Assembly (NCBI GenBank): GCA_004299485.1
Contig: SCQP01000014.1
Span: 124,001 to 188,000 of the forward strand
Source: Acidobacteriota bacterium
Lineage (GTDB): Bacteria > Acidobacteriota > Terriglobia > Terriglobales > SCQP01
Length of the DNA stretch: 64,000 nucleotides
Reading direction: 5' to 3'
The notes beneath the pieces are model-generated. The model saw nothing but the letters and a program-made list of their open reading frames with translations, searched no databases and was not told where the DNA came from. Positions 43,292-51,996 of this stretch are shown piece after piece; within the stretch, counting starts at the first letter, position 1; each line of letters opens with the position of its first letter. The position numbers and the translations under genes were made by a program.

Positions 43292-44410
43292 ATGCCCTCC
43301 CTACGGGTGTGCGCCACCACTGCCGCAGGATTCCTAGCCATGGTTCTATGCCTGGTGGCGGGGGCGCAACAGACCTCGCCCAACCGTCGCGCGGCGGAAC
43401 CGCAGATTCCCATCATCCGGGCGACCACCACCATTGTGGATGTGCCAGTGCTGGTGATGGGCAAGGACGGTCAGCCCATCGAAGAACTGACCAAAGCGGA
43501 TTTCAAGATTTACGACGATGGCATGCCGCAGCACGTCAGCGGTTTTGACCATACACCGCGGCCGGTTTCGCTCGCCATCGTGGTCGATACCTACGACTGG
43601 AACGCCATCGGCCAGGCCAAGCGCGCAGCGCAAATGATCAGCGCCATGGTGGTGGGGGCGCAGGGGAAGGCGAGCATCTATATCCCAGGGCCAGAACCCA
43701 AATGCATCCTGCCGTTTACGAGCGACACCAACCGCATCGCCAACGTCCTGCAACACCTGGATCTGTCGCCAGCAGCGGCGCAGGGAGGGGGATCGATAGT
43801 CGGGCCGCTGAATCTGGCGATGCTGGCGCTGCGGCACCAACCGAAGACGCGGACACGGGCGGCCCTGGTAATTTCCAACTCGGGAGCCAAAGGCGAAGGC
43901 GCTGCAGCGCTGCTGGAGGGCGGCATGAGCGATGCCATCCCGATTTTCCGGATACAACCCAACGAACCCGCGGGCGCACCCCAGCACGTGAATCCCGATA
44001 CGCCGGAGATGCGCGGCGTCGGCCAGGGTTCGCAGCGGGTACAACATCCTTCGGCACCGATGGATGGCCGCGGGCAGCCGTATTCCTCGCCGGGCCTGAA
44101 TCTGGATCTGGCGCCGATCATTGGCGCGGCCACCGGGCTGGCCAGCAAAGTTTTTGCCGCGCATCACCTGGACTACGTCTTCTATACCGGAGGCGTGACG
44201 TACGATCCCGGCAATGACCGTCAATTCGACACGCAGCTCAACCTGATTGGGGAGGAACTGCGGTCGTACTACCACTTGTTCTATTCGCCCAATAACCTCA
44301 CGCTGCAGGCGCAAGTGCATTCCATTGCGGTGGAGCTGGACCTGCCCGCCACGGCAGGGCTGGGCCACACCAGCTATCGGCGCACTTACGTGGGCGTCAA
44401 GCCGCGTTGA
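43292..44410 (+). CDS. VWFA-related Acidobacterial-type secreted protein
   Basis: The 372-residue protein has a signal peptide (ending VAGAQ) and the pattern VDVPVLVMGKDGQPIEELTKADFKIYDDGMPQHVSGF, then a von Willebrand A-like domain with SLAIVVDTY (degenerate MIDAS) and later FYTGG and YHLFYSPNN. This combination is the hallmark of the 'VWFA-related Acidobacterial domain' family, whose role is unknown. It supports the taxonomic assignment. Its stop overlaps the ubiE start. Confidence 0.9.
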   Translation: MPSLRVCATTAAGFLAMVLCLVAGAQQTSPNRRAAEPQIPIIRATTTIVDVPVLVMGKDGQPIEELTKADFKIYDDGMPQHVSGFDHTPRPVSLAIVVDTYDWNAIGQAKRAAQMISAMVVGAQGKASIYIPGPEPKCILPFTSDTNRIANVLQHLDLSPAAAQGGGSIVGPLNLAMLALRHQPKTRTRAALVISNSGAKGEGAAALLEGGMSDAIPIFRIQPNEPAGAPQHVNPDTPEMRGVGQGSQRVQHPSAPMDGRGQPYSSPGLNLDLAPIIGAATGLASKVFAAHHLDYVFYTGGVTYDPGNDRQFDTQLNLIGEELRSYYHLFYSPNNLTLQAQVHSIAVELDLPATAGLGHTSYRRTYVGVKPR

Positions 44411-45255
44411 TGCTTTCCAGCACTGAGCGTGGGGCATTGAAGGGCGCGGGGTCCCGCCCGGCTGCGCCGGGCGACCCGCTTACGCTCGGTGAGGCTGGGA
44501 GCCCCGCGGCCCCAGCTCCACCGGCGGCCGGGACGCGGCCTGCAGGCGTAGATCCGGCCGATGTGGCGGCGCACGTGCGCGGCATGTTCGACCGGATTGC
44601 TCCTACTTACGATCGCGCCAATCACCTGCTGTCGCTCTCGATTGACCGCTACTGGCGGTGGCGGTCGGTACGGCTGTTGCGGGAAGCGATCGAGCACAGC
44701 CATCTGAGCGGTGCCCCGCGCGTTCTCGATATCTGCTGCGGAACCGGCGACTTCAGCCAAGCACTGGCGGCCGGCATACCGCACTCGCGACTGGTGGGCG
44801 CCGATTTCAGCCACGCCATGCTCGCGGCGGCGCAACGCAAAGCACCACGGCTGGGCTGGCTGCAGGCGGATGCGCTGCATTTGCCCTATGCCGACGAACG
44901 ATTTGCTGCGATTACTGCCGGCTTCGGGTTTCGCAATCTCACCGATTACCGGGCCGGACTGCGCGAGCTGCGGCGCTGCCTGGTGCCCGGCGGCGTGCTG
45001 GCGATTCTGGAGGTTTCGCGGCCGGTGGCGCCGGTGCTGAAGCAACTGTACCCGTTCTACTTCGAACGCGTGCTGCCGCTGCTGGGCGGCTGGATCTCGG
45101 GCCAGCGGGCGGCCTACCGCTATCTGCCGGATTCGGTGGCGCGGTTCCCTGCCCCGCCGACGCTGGTCGCCTGGATGAAAGAGGCCGGCTTCGCGAAGGC
45201 GCGCTTTCAGCGCTTTTCCGGCGGCATCGCGGCGCTGCACCTGGCAGTAAAATAG
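44410..45255 (+). CDS. ubiE: UbiE/MenG-type methyltransferase (quinone biosynthesis)
   Basis: Methylates demethylmenaquinone or a ubiquinone precursor. The 281-residue protein from ATG 44410 has MFDRIAPTYDRANHLLSLS, VLDICCGTGDFSQAL (SAM motif I), FRNLTDY and the C-terminal FSGGIAALHLA, all typical of UbiE/COQ5. The first 45 residues are a proline/alanine-rich extension with a GC-rich composition unlike the rest. With no other quinone genes nearby, MenG is as likely as UbiE. Confidence 0.9.
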   Translation: MLSSTERGALKGAGSRPAAPGDPLTLGEAGSPAAPAPPAAGTRPAGVDPADVAAHVRGMFDRIAPTYDRANHLLSLSIDRYWRWRSVRLLREAIEHSHLSGAPRVLDICCGTGDFSQALAAGIPHSRLVGADFSHAMLAAAQRKAPRLGWLQADALHLPYADERFAAITAGFGFRNLTDYRAGLRELRRCLVPGGVLAILEVSRPVAPVLKQLYPFYFERVLPLLGGWISGQRAAYRYLPDSVARFPAPPTLVAWMKEAGFAKARFQRFSGGIAALHLAVK

Positions 45256-45270
45256 CGGGCGGCCACCCAC

Positions 45271-45304
45271 GAACTGAAAACTGTGAACTGAAAACTGTAA
45301 ACTA
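45271..45304. repeat. GAACTGAAAACTGT direct repeat upstream of etfB
   Basis: The 14-base unit GAACTGAAAACTGT occurs twice in tandem and is followed by a partial third unit, ending a few bases before the etfB GTG start. Same CTGA-rich class as above. Confidence 0.85.
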
Positions 45305-45309
45305 TCCCT

Positions 45310-46077
45310 GTGAAGATTTTAGTCTGCTTAAAGCAAGTTCCGGCGAAGGATGCACCGCTGAAATTGGCTCCCGATGCGACCTGGATCCGGGAGGATGTCA
45401 GCTACGAAGTCAACGAACCCGATGCCTTTGCGCTGGAAGCGGCGCTGCGGCTGAAGGAAGCCCACGGCGGCGAAGTGGTGGCGTTGACGGTGGGGCCAGC
45501 ACGGGCGGCACAGATTCTGCGGGAGGCGCTGGCGAAAGGCGCCGATCGCGCCGTGCATGTCGAAGGCAGCGCACACCTGGACGCCTATGCCGCGGCGGAA
45601 GCGATTACACGGGCCATCGCAGGCGAATCGTTCGATTTGATCTGCACGGGTTTGCAATCAGACGATGACGGCTTCGGGCAGACCGGCGTCATCATTGCGG
45701 AGCTGCTGGGCGCACCGCACGCGACCATCATCATGCAGATCGAACCCGCCGGCGAAAAGCGGATCAAGGTCAAGCGGGAACTGGAAGGCGGGAATTTTCA
45801 GTTTGTCGAGATGCCCACGCCGGCCGTGCTCAGCATTCAGAGCGGCATCAACAAGCTGCGCTACGCCACGCTGATGGGCATCAAGCAGGCCAAAAACAAG
45901 CCGATGGCGCACACCACGCTGGAGGAGGTGGGGGTGGCGCCGTCGCTCAACCGCCAAGTGCTGCACAAGCTTTTTCTGCCGGTCAAGAGCAAAGGCACGA
46001 CCCGCATCGAGGGTAACCCCAAAGAGCAGGCCGCGGCCCTGCTGCAGCATCTGCGCCAGGACGCGCACGTTCTTTAG
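45310..46077 (+). CDS. etfB: Electron transfer flavoprotein subunit beta
   Basis: The 255-residue protein starts with GTG (45310). The KILVCLKQVPAKDAP start, YEVNEPDAFALEAALRLKEA and the nucleotide-binding loop DDDGFGQTG are those of EtfB, and the signature VEMPTPAVLSIQSGINKLRYATLMG is present. EtfAB takes electrons from acyl-CoA dehydrogenases. It precedes etfA and ETF-QO in an intact operon. Confidence 0.96.
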   Translation: MKILVCLKQVPAKDAPLKLAPDATWIREDVSYEVNEPDAFALEAALRLKEAHGGEVVALTVGPARAAQILREALAKGADRAVHVEGSAHLDAYAAAEAITRAIAGESFDLICTGLQSDDDGFGQTGVIIAELLGAPHATIIMQIEPAGEKRIKVKRELEGGNFQFVEMPTPAVLSIQSGINKLRYATLMGIKQAKNKPMAHTTLEEVGVAPSLNRQVLHKLFLPVKSKGTTRIEGNPKEQAAALLQHLRQDAHVL

Positions 46078-46079
46078 TT

Positions 46080-47084
46080 ATGAACCCCATCCTTGTCGTC
46101 ACCGAACAGAAGATTACTGCGCCGGGCAAGTTCAATCCGGCCACCTGGGAAGTCATCGCCGCGGCGCAGCAGTTGGGCGCGACGCTGGGCGCCACGGTTG
46201 TAGCCGCGGTCCTGGAAGCGGGCGACTCCGGCATGGCCGCAGAATGCGCCACGCGGCAGCTCGAGCGCGTGTTGCACGGGCAACATGCGCTGTTGGCGGC
46301 GTATGCACCGGATGTCTGGGTGCAGACGCTGGAGCAGATTATCACGCAGGTCCAGCCCAGCTTCGTGCTGCTGCCGCACACCTATCAGGTGCGCGATTAC
46401 GCCCCTCAGCTTGCCACGCGCATGGGGGCAGCGCTCATCAGCGATGTGACCGGCTTCGGCTTCGAAGCCGGCGAGCCGCGCTTTATCCGGCCGACGTTTC
46501 AGGGCAAATGGGCGGCGGAGGTGGGCTTCGCCCGAGGCGACAGCGCCGACGTCAAGCCAGGCTTTGTCACAGTGCAGATCGGGGCCTTTCGCGGCGACCA
46601 GGCCGCGATGGGCGCTGCGGCGGCGCGAGTGGATGCCGTTACGGTGACACCACAGCCGTCGCGCTTGCAGGCGGGCGAGATTTTCCAGGAAGCCAAGCAT
46701 GCCGTGGATCTGACGCAGGCGCCCATTATCGTCTCGGTGGGACGCGGCATCAAAGAACCGAAGAACCTGGACATGATGCGCGAGCTGGCGGCCGCGCTGG
46801 GCGGGGAACTGGCGGCCTCGCGGCCCATCTGCGATGCGGGGTGGCTGCCCATGGACCGGCAAATCGGCTCTTCCGGACAGACGGTGGCGCCCAAGCTGTA
46901 TCTGGCGGTGGGCATTTCCGGCGCGATTCAGCATTTGGTGGGCATGAAGGGCTCGCGGACTATCGCTGCTATCAATAAGGACCCGGAGGCGCCGATTTTT
47001 GAAGTGGCCGACTACGCCGTGGTCGGCAATCTGTTTGACGTCGTACCGGCACTGATTGCCGCGCTGAAGGAAAGCCCCGCGTAA
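46080..47084 (+). CDS. etfA: Electron transfer flavoprotein subunit alpha
   Basis: The 334-residue protein has the FAD-binding C-terminal domain: IIVSVGRGIK, ASRPICDAGWLPMDRQIGSSGQTVAPKLYLAVGISGAIQH and INKDPEAPIFEVADYAVVGN. These are standard EtfA motifs. Two bases separate it from etfB and none from the next gene. Confidence 0.96.
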   Translation: MNPILVVTEQKITAPGKFNPATWEVIAAAQQLGATLGATVVAAVLEAGDSGMAAECATRQLERVLHGQHALLAAYAPDVWVQTLEQIITQVQPSFVLLPHTYQVRDYAPQLATRMGAALISDVTGFGFEAGEPRFIRPTFQGKWAAEVGFARGDSADVKPGFVTVQIGAFRGDQAAMGAAAARVDAVTVTPQPSRLQAGEIFQEAKHAVDLTQAPIIVSVGRGIKEPKNLDMMRELAAALGGELAASRPICDAGWLPMDRQIGSSGQTVAPKLYLAVGISGAIQHLVGMKGSRTIAAINKDPEAPIFEVADYAVVGNLFDVVPALIAALKESPA

Positions 47085-48740
47085 ATGGACGCTGCCGAAC
47101 ATCCGCAGATGCAGGCCGATGTGGTGATTGTGGGCGCGGGCCCAGCCGGCCTCGCCTGCGCGCTGCATCTGGCGCGTCTGATTGACGCTTACAACGCCGC
47201 GCACCCCGACCGGGCGCTCTCCAAAGAGAATATTTACCTGCTGGAGAAAGGGCGCGCTATCGGCGCGCATCAGCTCAGCGGCGCGGTCATGGACCCACGC
47301 GGATTGAAGGAACTGGAGCCGAATTTCGCCAGTGACCCGGACCTGGGCGCAACCCCGGTCGCCGATGATGCGCTACTGGTGCTCACGCGACATGGCGCCA
47401 TCCGCTCACCCCTCACACCGCCGCCACTGCACAACCACGGGAATTACGTTGTCTCGCTGAACCGGCTGGCGCAATGGCTGGGAGCCAAGGTGGAAGCGGC
47501 CGGCGTCAACATCTTTACCGCGTTCGCGGGCCGGACGCTGCTGTTTGACGGCGACCAGGTCACGGGCGTGCGCACCGACGACAAGGGCGTGGACCGGGAA
47601 GGCCGGCCTAAGCCGAATTTCGAGCCCGGTTACGATCTGCAATCGCCCATCGTTGTGCTGGCCGAAGGGCCACGGGGCTCGCTCACGAGGCAATTGCTTG
47701 ACCACCTCACGCTGACCGGGCTCAACCCGCAGGTGTTCTCGCTGGGAGTGAAGGAGCTGTGGGAGATCCCGGCCGGGCGCTTCCCTGCCGGGCGGGTCTA
47801 TCACACGCTCGGCTTCCCGCTGCCCACCAGCATGTACGGCGGCGGCTGGATTTATGGCGTGCCGGGCAATCGCGTCTCCATCGGCCTGATGACGGCGCTG
47901 GAGTATCGGGATCCGGCGACGGATCCCCACAACCTGTTCCAGCAATTCAAGACCCATCCCTGGGTGCGGCGGCTGCTCGCCGGCGGCGAGCTGGTGCGCT
48001 ACGGCGCCAAGACAACGCCCATGGGGGGCTGGTACTCGATTCCGGCTACCGCCGGTGAAAACTGGCTGCTGCTGGGCGACAGCGCAGGGTTCGTCAACAG
48101 CCAACGGCTGAAGGGCATTCACCTGGCCATCAAGAGCGGCATGCTGGCGGCGGAAACGATCTTTGCAAAACTCACTGGCCGGGGGTCGCTGAAGGACTAC
48201 CCGCGCAAGGTCGAGCAGAGCTGGATGCGGGAAGAACTCTGGAAAGTCCGCAACTTTCACCAGGGCTTTGAGCATGGCCTGTGGGCCGGGCTGCTGCACG
48301 CCGGCGTGCAGCAGTTCACCGGCGGACGGGGTTTGCGTGATCCGCTGCGCACGGTTGCCGGTCCCGAGCGCATGCGCCACATCGACCAGCTCGGCGACCG
48401 GCCGTTCGAGCTGCAGCCAGATGGCAAACTGACGTTCGACAAAGTCACCGATGTCTACCACTCCGGCACGCGGCATGAGGAAGACCAGCCCTCGCACCTG
48501 GTGATCAGCGACTGGGACGTGTGCAATAACCGCTGCCTGCACGAGTACGGCAATCCGTGTGTGTCGTACTGCCCAGCCAAGGTTTACGAGATGGTATTTG
48601 ACGAACAGGGCGCCAAGAAACTGCACCTCAATCCGTCGAACTGCGTGCACTGCAAAACGTGCGACATCATGGACCCGTATGCCAATATCACCTGGGTACC
48701 GCCGGAAGGCGGCGGCGGACCGAGCTACGACGGGATGTAG
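47085..48740 (+). CDS. Electron transfer flavoprotein-ubiquinone oxidoreductase
   Basis: The 551-residue protein passes electrons from ETF to the quinone pool. It has the N-terminal FAD motif DVVIVGAGPAGLACAL, GGGWIYGVPGNRVSIGLM, and a C-terminal 4Fe-4S cluster region (CVSYCPAKVYE ... NCVHCKTCDIMDPYANITWVPPEGG). Domain order and length match the mitochondrial-type ETF-QO. Together with fadD this gives an electron outlet for fatty-acid beta-oxidation. Confidence 0.96.
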   Translation: MDAAEHPQMQADVVIVGAGPAGLACALHLARLIDAYNAAHPDRALSKENIYLLEKGRAIGAHQLSGAVMDPRGLKELEPNFASDPDLGATPVADDALLVLTRHGAIRSPLTPPPLHNHGNYVVSLNRLAQWLGAKVEAAGVNIFTAFAGRTLLFDGDQVTGVRTDDKGVDREGRPKPNFEPGYDLQSPIVVLAEGPRGSLTRQLLDHLTLTGLNPQVFSLGVKELWEIPAGRFPAGRVYHTLGFPLPTSMYGGGWIYGVPGNRVSIGLMTALEYRDPATDPHNLFQQFKTHPWVRRLLAGGELVRYGAKTTPMGGWYSIPATAGENWLLLGDSAGFVNSQRLKGIHLAIKSGMLAAETIFAKLTGRGSLKDYPRKVEQSWMREELWKVRNFHQGFEHGLWAGLLHAGVQQFTGGRGLRDPLRTVAGPERMRHIDQLGDRPFELQPDGKLTFDKVTDVYHSGTRHEEDQPSHLVISDWDVCNNRCLHEYGNPCVSYCPAKVYEMVFDEQGAKKLHLNPSNCVHCKTCDIMDPYANITWVPPEGGGGPSYDGM

Positions 48741-48744
48741 CTTC

Positions 48745-49137
48745 TTACGCCGGCAAGCACTTCAGCCCCGGCAGCGACAGTAGTTTCTGATCGGCAGTTA
48801 CCAGCGTCAGGTCATCCACCCGAGCGGTCGCCGCGATGAGATTGTCGGCCGGATCGTGGTGTGCAAACGAGATGCGGCCCACTTCCAGCGCCACCGCAGC
48901 CGTCACTGGCGCCCACTCCGGGTTGCCGGAACTGTCAATGTCTCCGACGATTGCCTCCAGGCTCCGGCGCATCTGCAACTTACCCTTTCGCTGTAGCACC
49001 ACTGCCTCCCAAATGCTCACCGGTGAAAGGTAAAGTCGAGAACCGGATTTGCGCAGAGCTTTCGCGGCGTCCTCGTTCAATCGCGTCGCATCCTCCTCAA
49101 GCCACAACCAGACATGCGTGTCCAGGAGGTAGTTCAA
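48745..49137 (-). CDS. PIN-domain toxin (VapC-like)
   Basis: From the TTG at 49137 the protein has 130 residues: NYLLDTHVWLWL (first catalytic aspartate), SIWEAVVLQRKGKL, HHDPADNLIAATARVDDLTLVTADQ (further acidic residues). This is the type II toxin PIN fold. The TTG overlaps the antitoxin stop (TTGA), a common coupling; a longer upstream start would overlap the antitoxin completely. Confidence 0.88.
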   Translation of the reverse strand: MNYLLDTHVWLWLEEDATRLNEDAAKALRKSGSRLYLSPVSIWEAVVLQRKGKLQMRRSLEAIVGDIDSSGNPEWAPVTAAVALEVGRISFAHHDPADNLIAATARVDDLTLVTADQKLLSLPGLKCLPA

Positions 49138-49379
49138 TCCCGCAGAGCCTCGATCTCCGACTCGTCCACGGCAGGCGAAATAATGTCCCCGAGAATCTTT
49201 ATGTTTCCCGCGTTCCGCCCCCACCACCAATCATTTCGGCCCTTGCCAGCCCTTGGCGGTTCGATTTTCGCCATCGGCTCGCCGCGGCGGGTAATCAGCA
49301 CTGGCTGGCCCGTCTTTTTAACGTTTTCGATCACCGCCAGGCAGGTCGCCTTGAACTTGGAGATCGCGATGGTTTCCAT
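49134..49379 (-). CDS. Phd/YefM-family antitoxin
   Basis: The 81-residue protein has the Phd N-terminal fold METIAISKFKATCLAVIENVKKTGQPVLITRRGEPMAKIEP and an acidic C-terminal tail for toxin binding. It precedes the PIN toxin. A perfect 22-bp palindrome lies 11 bases upstream of its start, where an antitoxin dimer would bind to repress the operon. Confidence 0.9.
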   Translation of the reverse strand: METIAISKFKATCLAVIENVKKTGQPVLITRRGEPMAKIEPPRAGKGRNDWWWGRNAGNIKILGDIISPAVDESEIEALRD

Positions 49380-49390
49380 GGACGGATCAT

Positions 49391-49412
49391 ACCATGGTCA
49401 ATTGACCATGGT
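49391..49412. promoter_or_regulatory. Perfect 22-bp palindromic operator of the toxin-antitoxin pair
   Basis: ACCATGGTCAA and TTGACCATGGT are exact reverse complements without a gap. Position just 5' of the antitoxin gene and ahead of the divergent marC makes it the likely autoregulatory site, possibly also touching marC expression. Confidence 0.85.
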
Positions 49413-49445
49413 CAGTTCCGGCAAGTCGGGTATTCTGGTTCGGGA

Positions 49446-50096
49446 ATGCATCTTTTTGCCAATTTATTTGAGGCCACGCTGCTGGTCGTCGTAGCGCTGT
49501 TCCCTATCGTCAATCCATTGAGCGGGGCGCTGATTTTTCTTGGACTGACGGATGGCAGCAGTCGAAGCGTGCGGCAGGCGCTGGCCTGGCGGATCAGTTT
49601 GAATGGGTTTTTAATTCTGCTCGTGTCCATGCTGATCGGCGGCAAGGTGCTGGCATTTTTCGGCGTCTCGCTGCCGGCCGTGCAGATCGGCGGCGGCCTG
49701 GTGCTGATCGCCATGGGCTGGAACATGCTCCAGGCCAAGGACGGCGAAATGCATCCCGCGACGGTCACTGCTGCGGATGCGTCCACCCAAGCTTTTTATC
49801 CGCTCACCCTACCGCTCACGGTCGGTCCCGGCTCAATCGCGGTCGCAGTGGCGCTGGGCGCCAACACCCAGCGCCAGCTCTACGGCTGGCCCGCACAGTT
49901 GGCCTCTGCGCTGCTCGGGCCGCTCCTCATCGCCGTTAGTATTCTGATTTGCTTTCGCAGCGCCGACCGCCTCGAAAAACTCCTCGGCCGGACCGGTATG
50001 AGCGTATTCCTGCGCTTGTCGGCATTTATCATTTTGTGCATTGGAATCCAGATTCTCTGGAATGGGATTGCGGCCTTCACGCATATCCGCGCGTAG
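49446..50096 (+). CDS. MarC/UPF0056-family membrane protein
   Basis: From the ATG at 49446 the protein has 216 residues and six membrane segments. FPIVNPLSGALIFLGLT, GGGLVLIAMGWNML and YPLTLPLTVGPGSIAVAVALG are typical of the MarC family. The function is unsettled; an earlier antibiotic-resistance link was withdrawn. A longer open frame upstream is only the antisense of the toxin-antitoxin genes. Confidence 0.9.
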   Translation: MHLFANLFEATLLVVVALFPIVNPLSGALIFLGLTDGSSRSVRQALAWRISLNGFLILLVSMLIGGKVLAFFGVSLPAVQIGGGLVLIAMGWNMLQAKDGEMHPATVTAADASTQAFYPLTLPLTVGPGSIAVAVALGANTQRQLYGWPAQLASALLGPLLIAVSILICFRSADRLEKLLGRTGMSVFLRLSAFIILCIGIQILWNGIAAFTHIRA

Positions 50097-50125
50097 TCTT
50101 CCGGTCGCCGTTTTCAGTCACGCGA

Positions 50126-50192
50126 GTGGCCTGCCACTTTTTGCCCTGGTCGCTCTCGTTGGTCGCAAGGAGAACGGATCCAACGCCCGGTG
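50126..50192 (+). repeat. 111-bp dispersed repeat, copy 9 (5' part only)
   Basis: The first 45 bases match well (GTGGCCTGCCACTTTTTGCC, then GTCGCTCTCGTTGGTCGC); similarity then fades. It fills the gap between marC and the glycosyltransferase. Confidence 0.8.
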
Positions 50193-50212
50193 CGCTTACA
50201 ATCGAGAGACTT

Positions 50213-50932
50213 ATGCTGACGCTGGCGGTGCCGACTTATGAGGAGCGCGGCAACATCGAGCCGCTGGTCCAGCGGATCGAGGCGGCGCTACACGATGCTC
50301 CGTTTGAATTGATCGTCGTGGATGATGCCAGCCGCGATGGCACGGCCGCGGAAGTGCGGCGGCTGCAAGCGGGGCGGCCCTGGCTGCGACTGTTGGAGCG
50401 GCATGGCTCACGGGATTTATCGTCTGCGGTGGTCGAGGCGTGGCAAGCAGGGAGCGGCGACATTCTGGGCTGCATGGATGCGGATTTGCAGCATCCGCCC
50501 GAGCTGCTGCCGGCGATGCTGCAACGATTGCGAACGGCATCGGCGGCGATGGTGGTAGCCAGCCGGTATGCGCCCGGTGGAACCGTAGGCAACTGGCGGC
50601 CTTCGCGGCACTTGGTCTCACGCCTGACGACACGCACGGCAGCGTTGCTGCTGCCCGAAGCGTTGCACGGCATCACGGATCCGATGTCGGGTTACTTTCT
50701 GGTGCGGCGCGATGCCGCCGGCCTCGAACGCCTGCAGCCGCGCGGCTACAAGATTCTGCTCGAGGTCCTGGCGCGGGCGCGGCCGCGGCCCGTCGTAGAC
50801 GTACCGTTCACCTTTGGCCGGCGCGCCAGCGGCACAAGCAAAGCGGACTGGCGCGTGAGCCTGCAGTTCCTACAGCAGGTGGCGGCGCTGAGGGGGTTGC
50901 AAGAGGCGCGGGACACAGTTACAAATGGCTGA
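50213..50932 (+). CDS. Family 2 glycosyltransferase (dolichyl/polyprenyl-phosphate mannosyltransferase-like)
   Basis: From the ATG at 50213 the protein has 239 residues: LAVPTYEERGNIEPLVQRI, FELIVVDDASRDGT (nucleotide binding), GCMDADLQHPPELL (DxD metal motif) and DPMSGYFLVRR. No C-terminal membrane helices, so it resembles the soluble DPM1-like type, which loads a sugar onto a polyprenyl phosphate. Confidence 0.9.
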   Translation: MLTLAVPTYEERGNIEPLVQRIEAALHDAPFELIVVDDASRDGTAAEVRRLQAGRPWLRLLERHGSRDLSSAVVEAWQAGSGDILGCMDADLQHPPELLPAMLQRLRTASAAMVVASRYAPGGTVGNWRPSRHLVSRLTTRTAALLLPEALHGITDPMSGYFLVRRDAAGLERLQPRGYKILLEVLARARPRPVVDVPFTFGRRASGTSKADWRVSLQFLQQVAALRGLQEARDTVTNG

Positions 50933-50951
50933 CGCCACCCAAGTGGTCATT

Positions 50952-51829
50952 TTACTGCGCGCTGACGTGCTGCAGGGCTGCACGCAGCCCTGGAGCAACC
51001 GCCCGCGGCGATCCTACTTTCCAGAAGTGCATGTAGAACAGCCGCGGCTGCTCGGTCAACATGTGACTGTGCACCGCCGTGATCGTAAACTGGTATTGCT
51101 CGAGCGCGGAAATGACTGGATTGACCTCATCCGCGGTGAGCACAAAATCACCGGTTGTCGCGACGCGACCGCCGCCCGCCTCCTGGAAATTCATGCTCTC
51201 GGCCACGCCCATGGACGGTGGCAGCGCCGCGCCTTCCATGCGGGGCGCGACTTTTCGCGGCACGCCGATGGCGAGCACCCCGCCTCTCCAGCTTCCTTTC
51301 CTGCCCAGACCGCCCTCGACGACGCTGACCCACGCGGGGGGCGAGCTCGGCTTTGCCGGAGCGAGCGGCTGCAGCGGCGTCGCCGATTGCGCCAGCGCCG
51401 CACGCAGCGTCCGCGCCAGGCTCACCGCATCGCCCTGCGCCATGAAGTGCATGAACATCACGTGGGGCTGCTCGAACAGCAGATGATTGTGCAGCGCCGT
51501 GATTTGATAGCCGCCGGCACGCAACCGCCTCATGACCGGGTTGACTTCCTGGGGCAGAAGACACAGGTCGCCCATGATCAACGTGCTTTGCCGGCTGGGT
51601 GTGAATGCCGCCCATGAACCCAGCGCCAGACCGGGCCGCAGTGTCACGCCCTGCAATTGCACATGCAGGTCTGTGCGGGGAAAGCCGACTTTATAGACCG
51701 ACCCGGAGCGTTGCCCCGACCGCCCCAGAGCGCCAGCAATTGCGCTGGCGTTCATCCGTGGGCGAAAAGCACGCCGGGAACCGACAGAAACAGTGCCAAG
51801 GTGAAGAGCGGGCAAAGCCTGGGTCGCAT
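50952..51829 (-). pseudogene. DUF1259 (LppY/LpqO-like) secreted protein, frameshifted after its signal peptide
   Basis: A GGAGG site and ATG at 51829 begin a perfect signal peptide (MRPRLCPLFTLALFLSVPGVLFAHG) that stops at a TGA (51754-51752). One frame over, an ATG overlapping that TGA starts the mature part (NASAIAGALGRSGQRSGSVYKVGFPRTDL), with two DUF1259 repeats each ending in a histidine motif (HNHLLFEQPHVMFMHF, HSHMLTEQPRLFYMHF). One indel near 51750 splits what should be one protein. It may also be made as two chains by coupled translation, but the second would lack export. Confidence 0.8.
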
Positions 51830-51900
51830 ATTGCCTCCGGAACAACTACCCAGACCAAGCTTACTTGGCCCACCTGAAAATCACATGAAAGCGGTCTTTC

Positions 51901-51995
51901 GGTCGCTCGGTCTCTCGGTCTCTCGGTCCCGCACCGGATGCTTCCGCCTCGGCGGTTCAGGGGACGAACAGACCGATAGACCGATAGACCGACCC
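51901..51995. repeat. CGGTCTCT / GACCGATA inverted low-complexity repeat
   Basis: Left arm: four CGGTCTCT-type units (51901-51928). Right arm: three GACCGATA units (51971-51995). They pair as an imperfect stem with about 21 of 25 matches. It lies between the divergent-ended DUF1259 gene and the end of the sortilin-like gene, so it may be the latter's transcript end. Confidence 0.8.
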
Positions 51996-51996
51996 G

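Noticed and set aside
47406-48650. 414-codon reverse frame inside ETF-QO
   Set aside because: Antisense shadow of a gene with clear FAD and Fe-S motifs.
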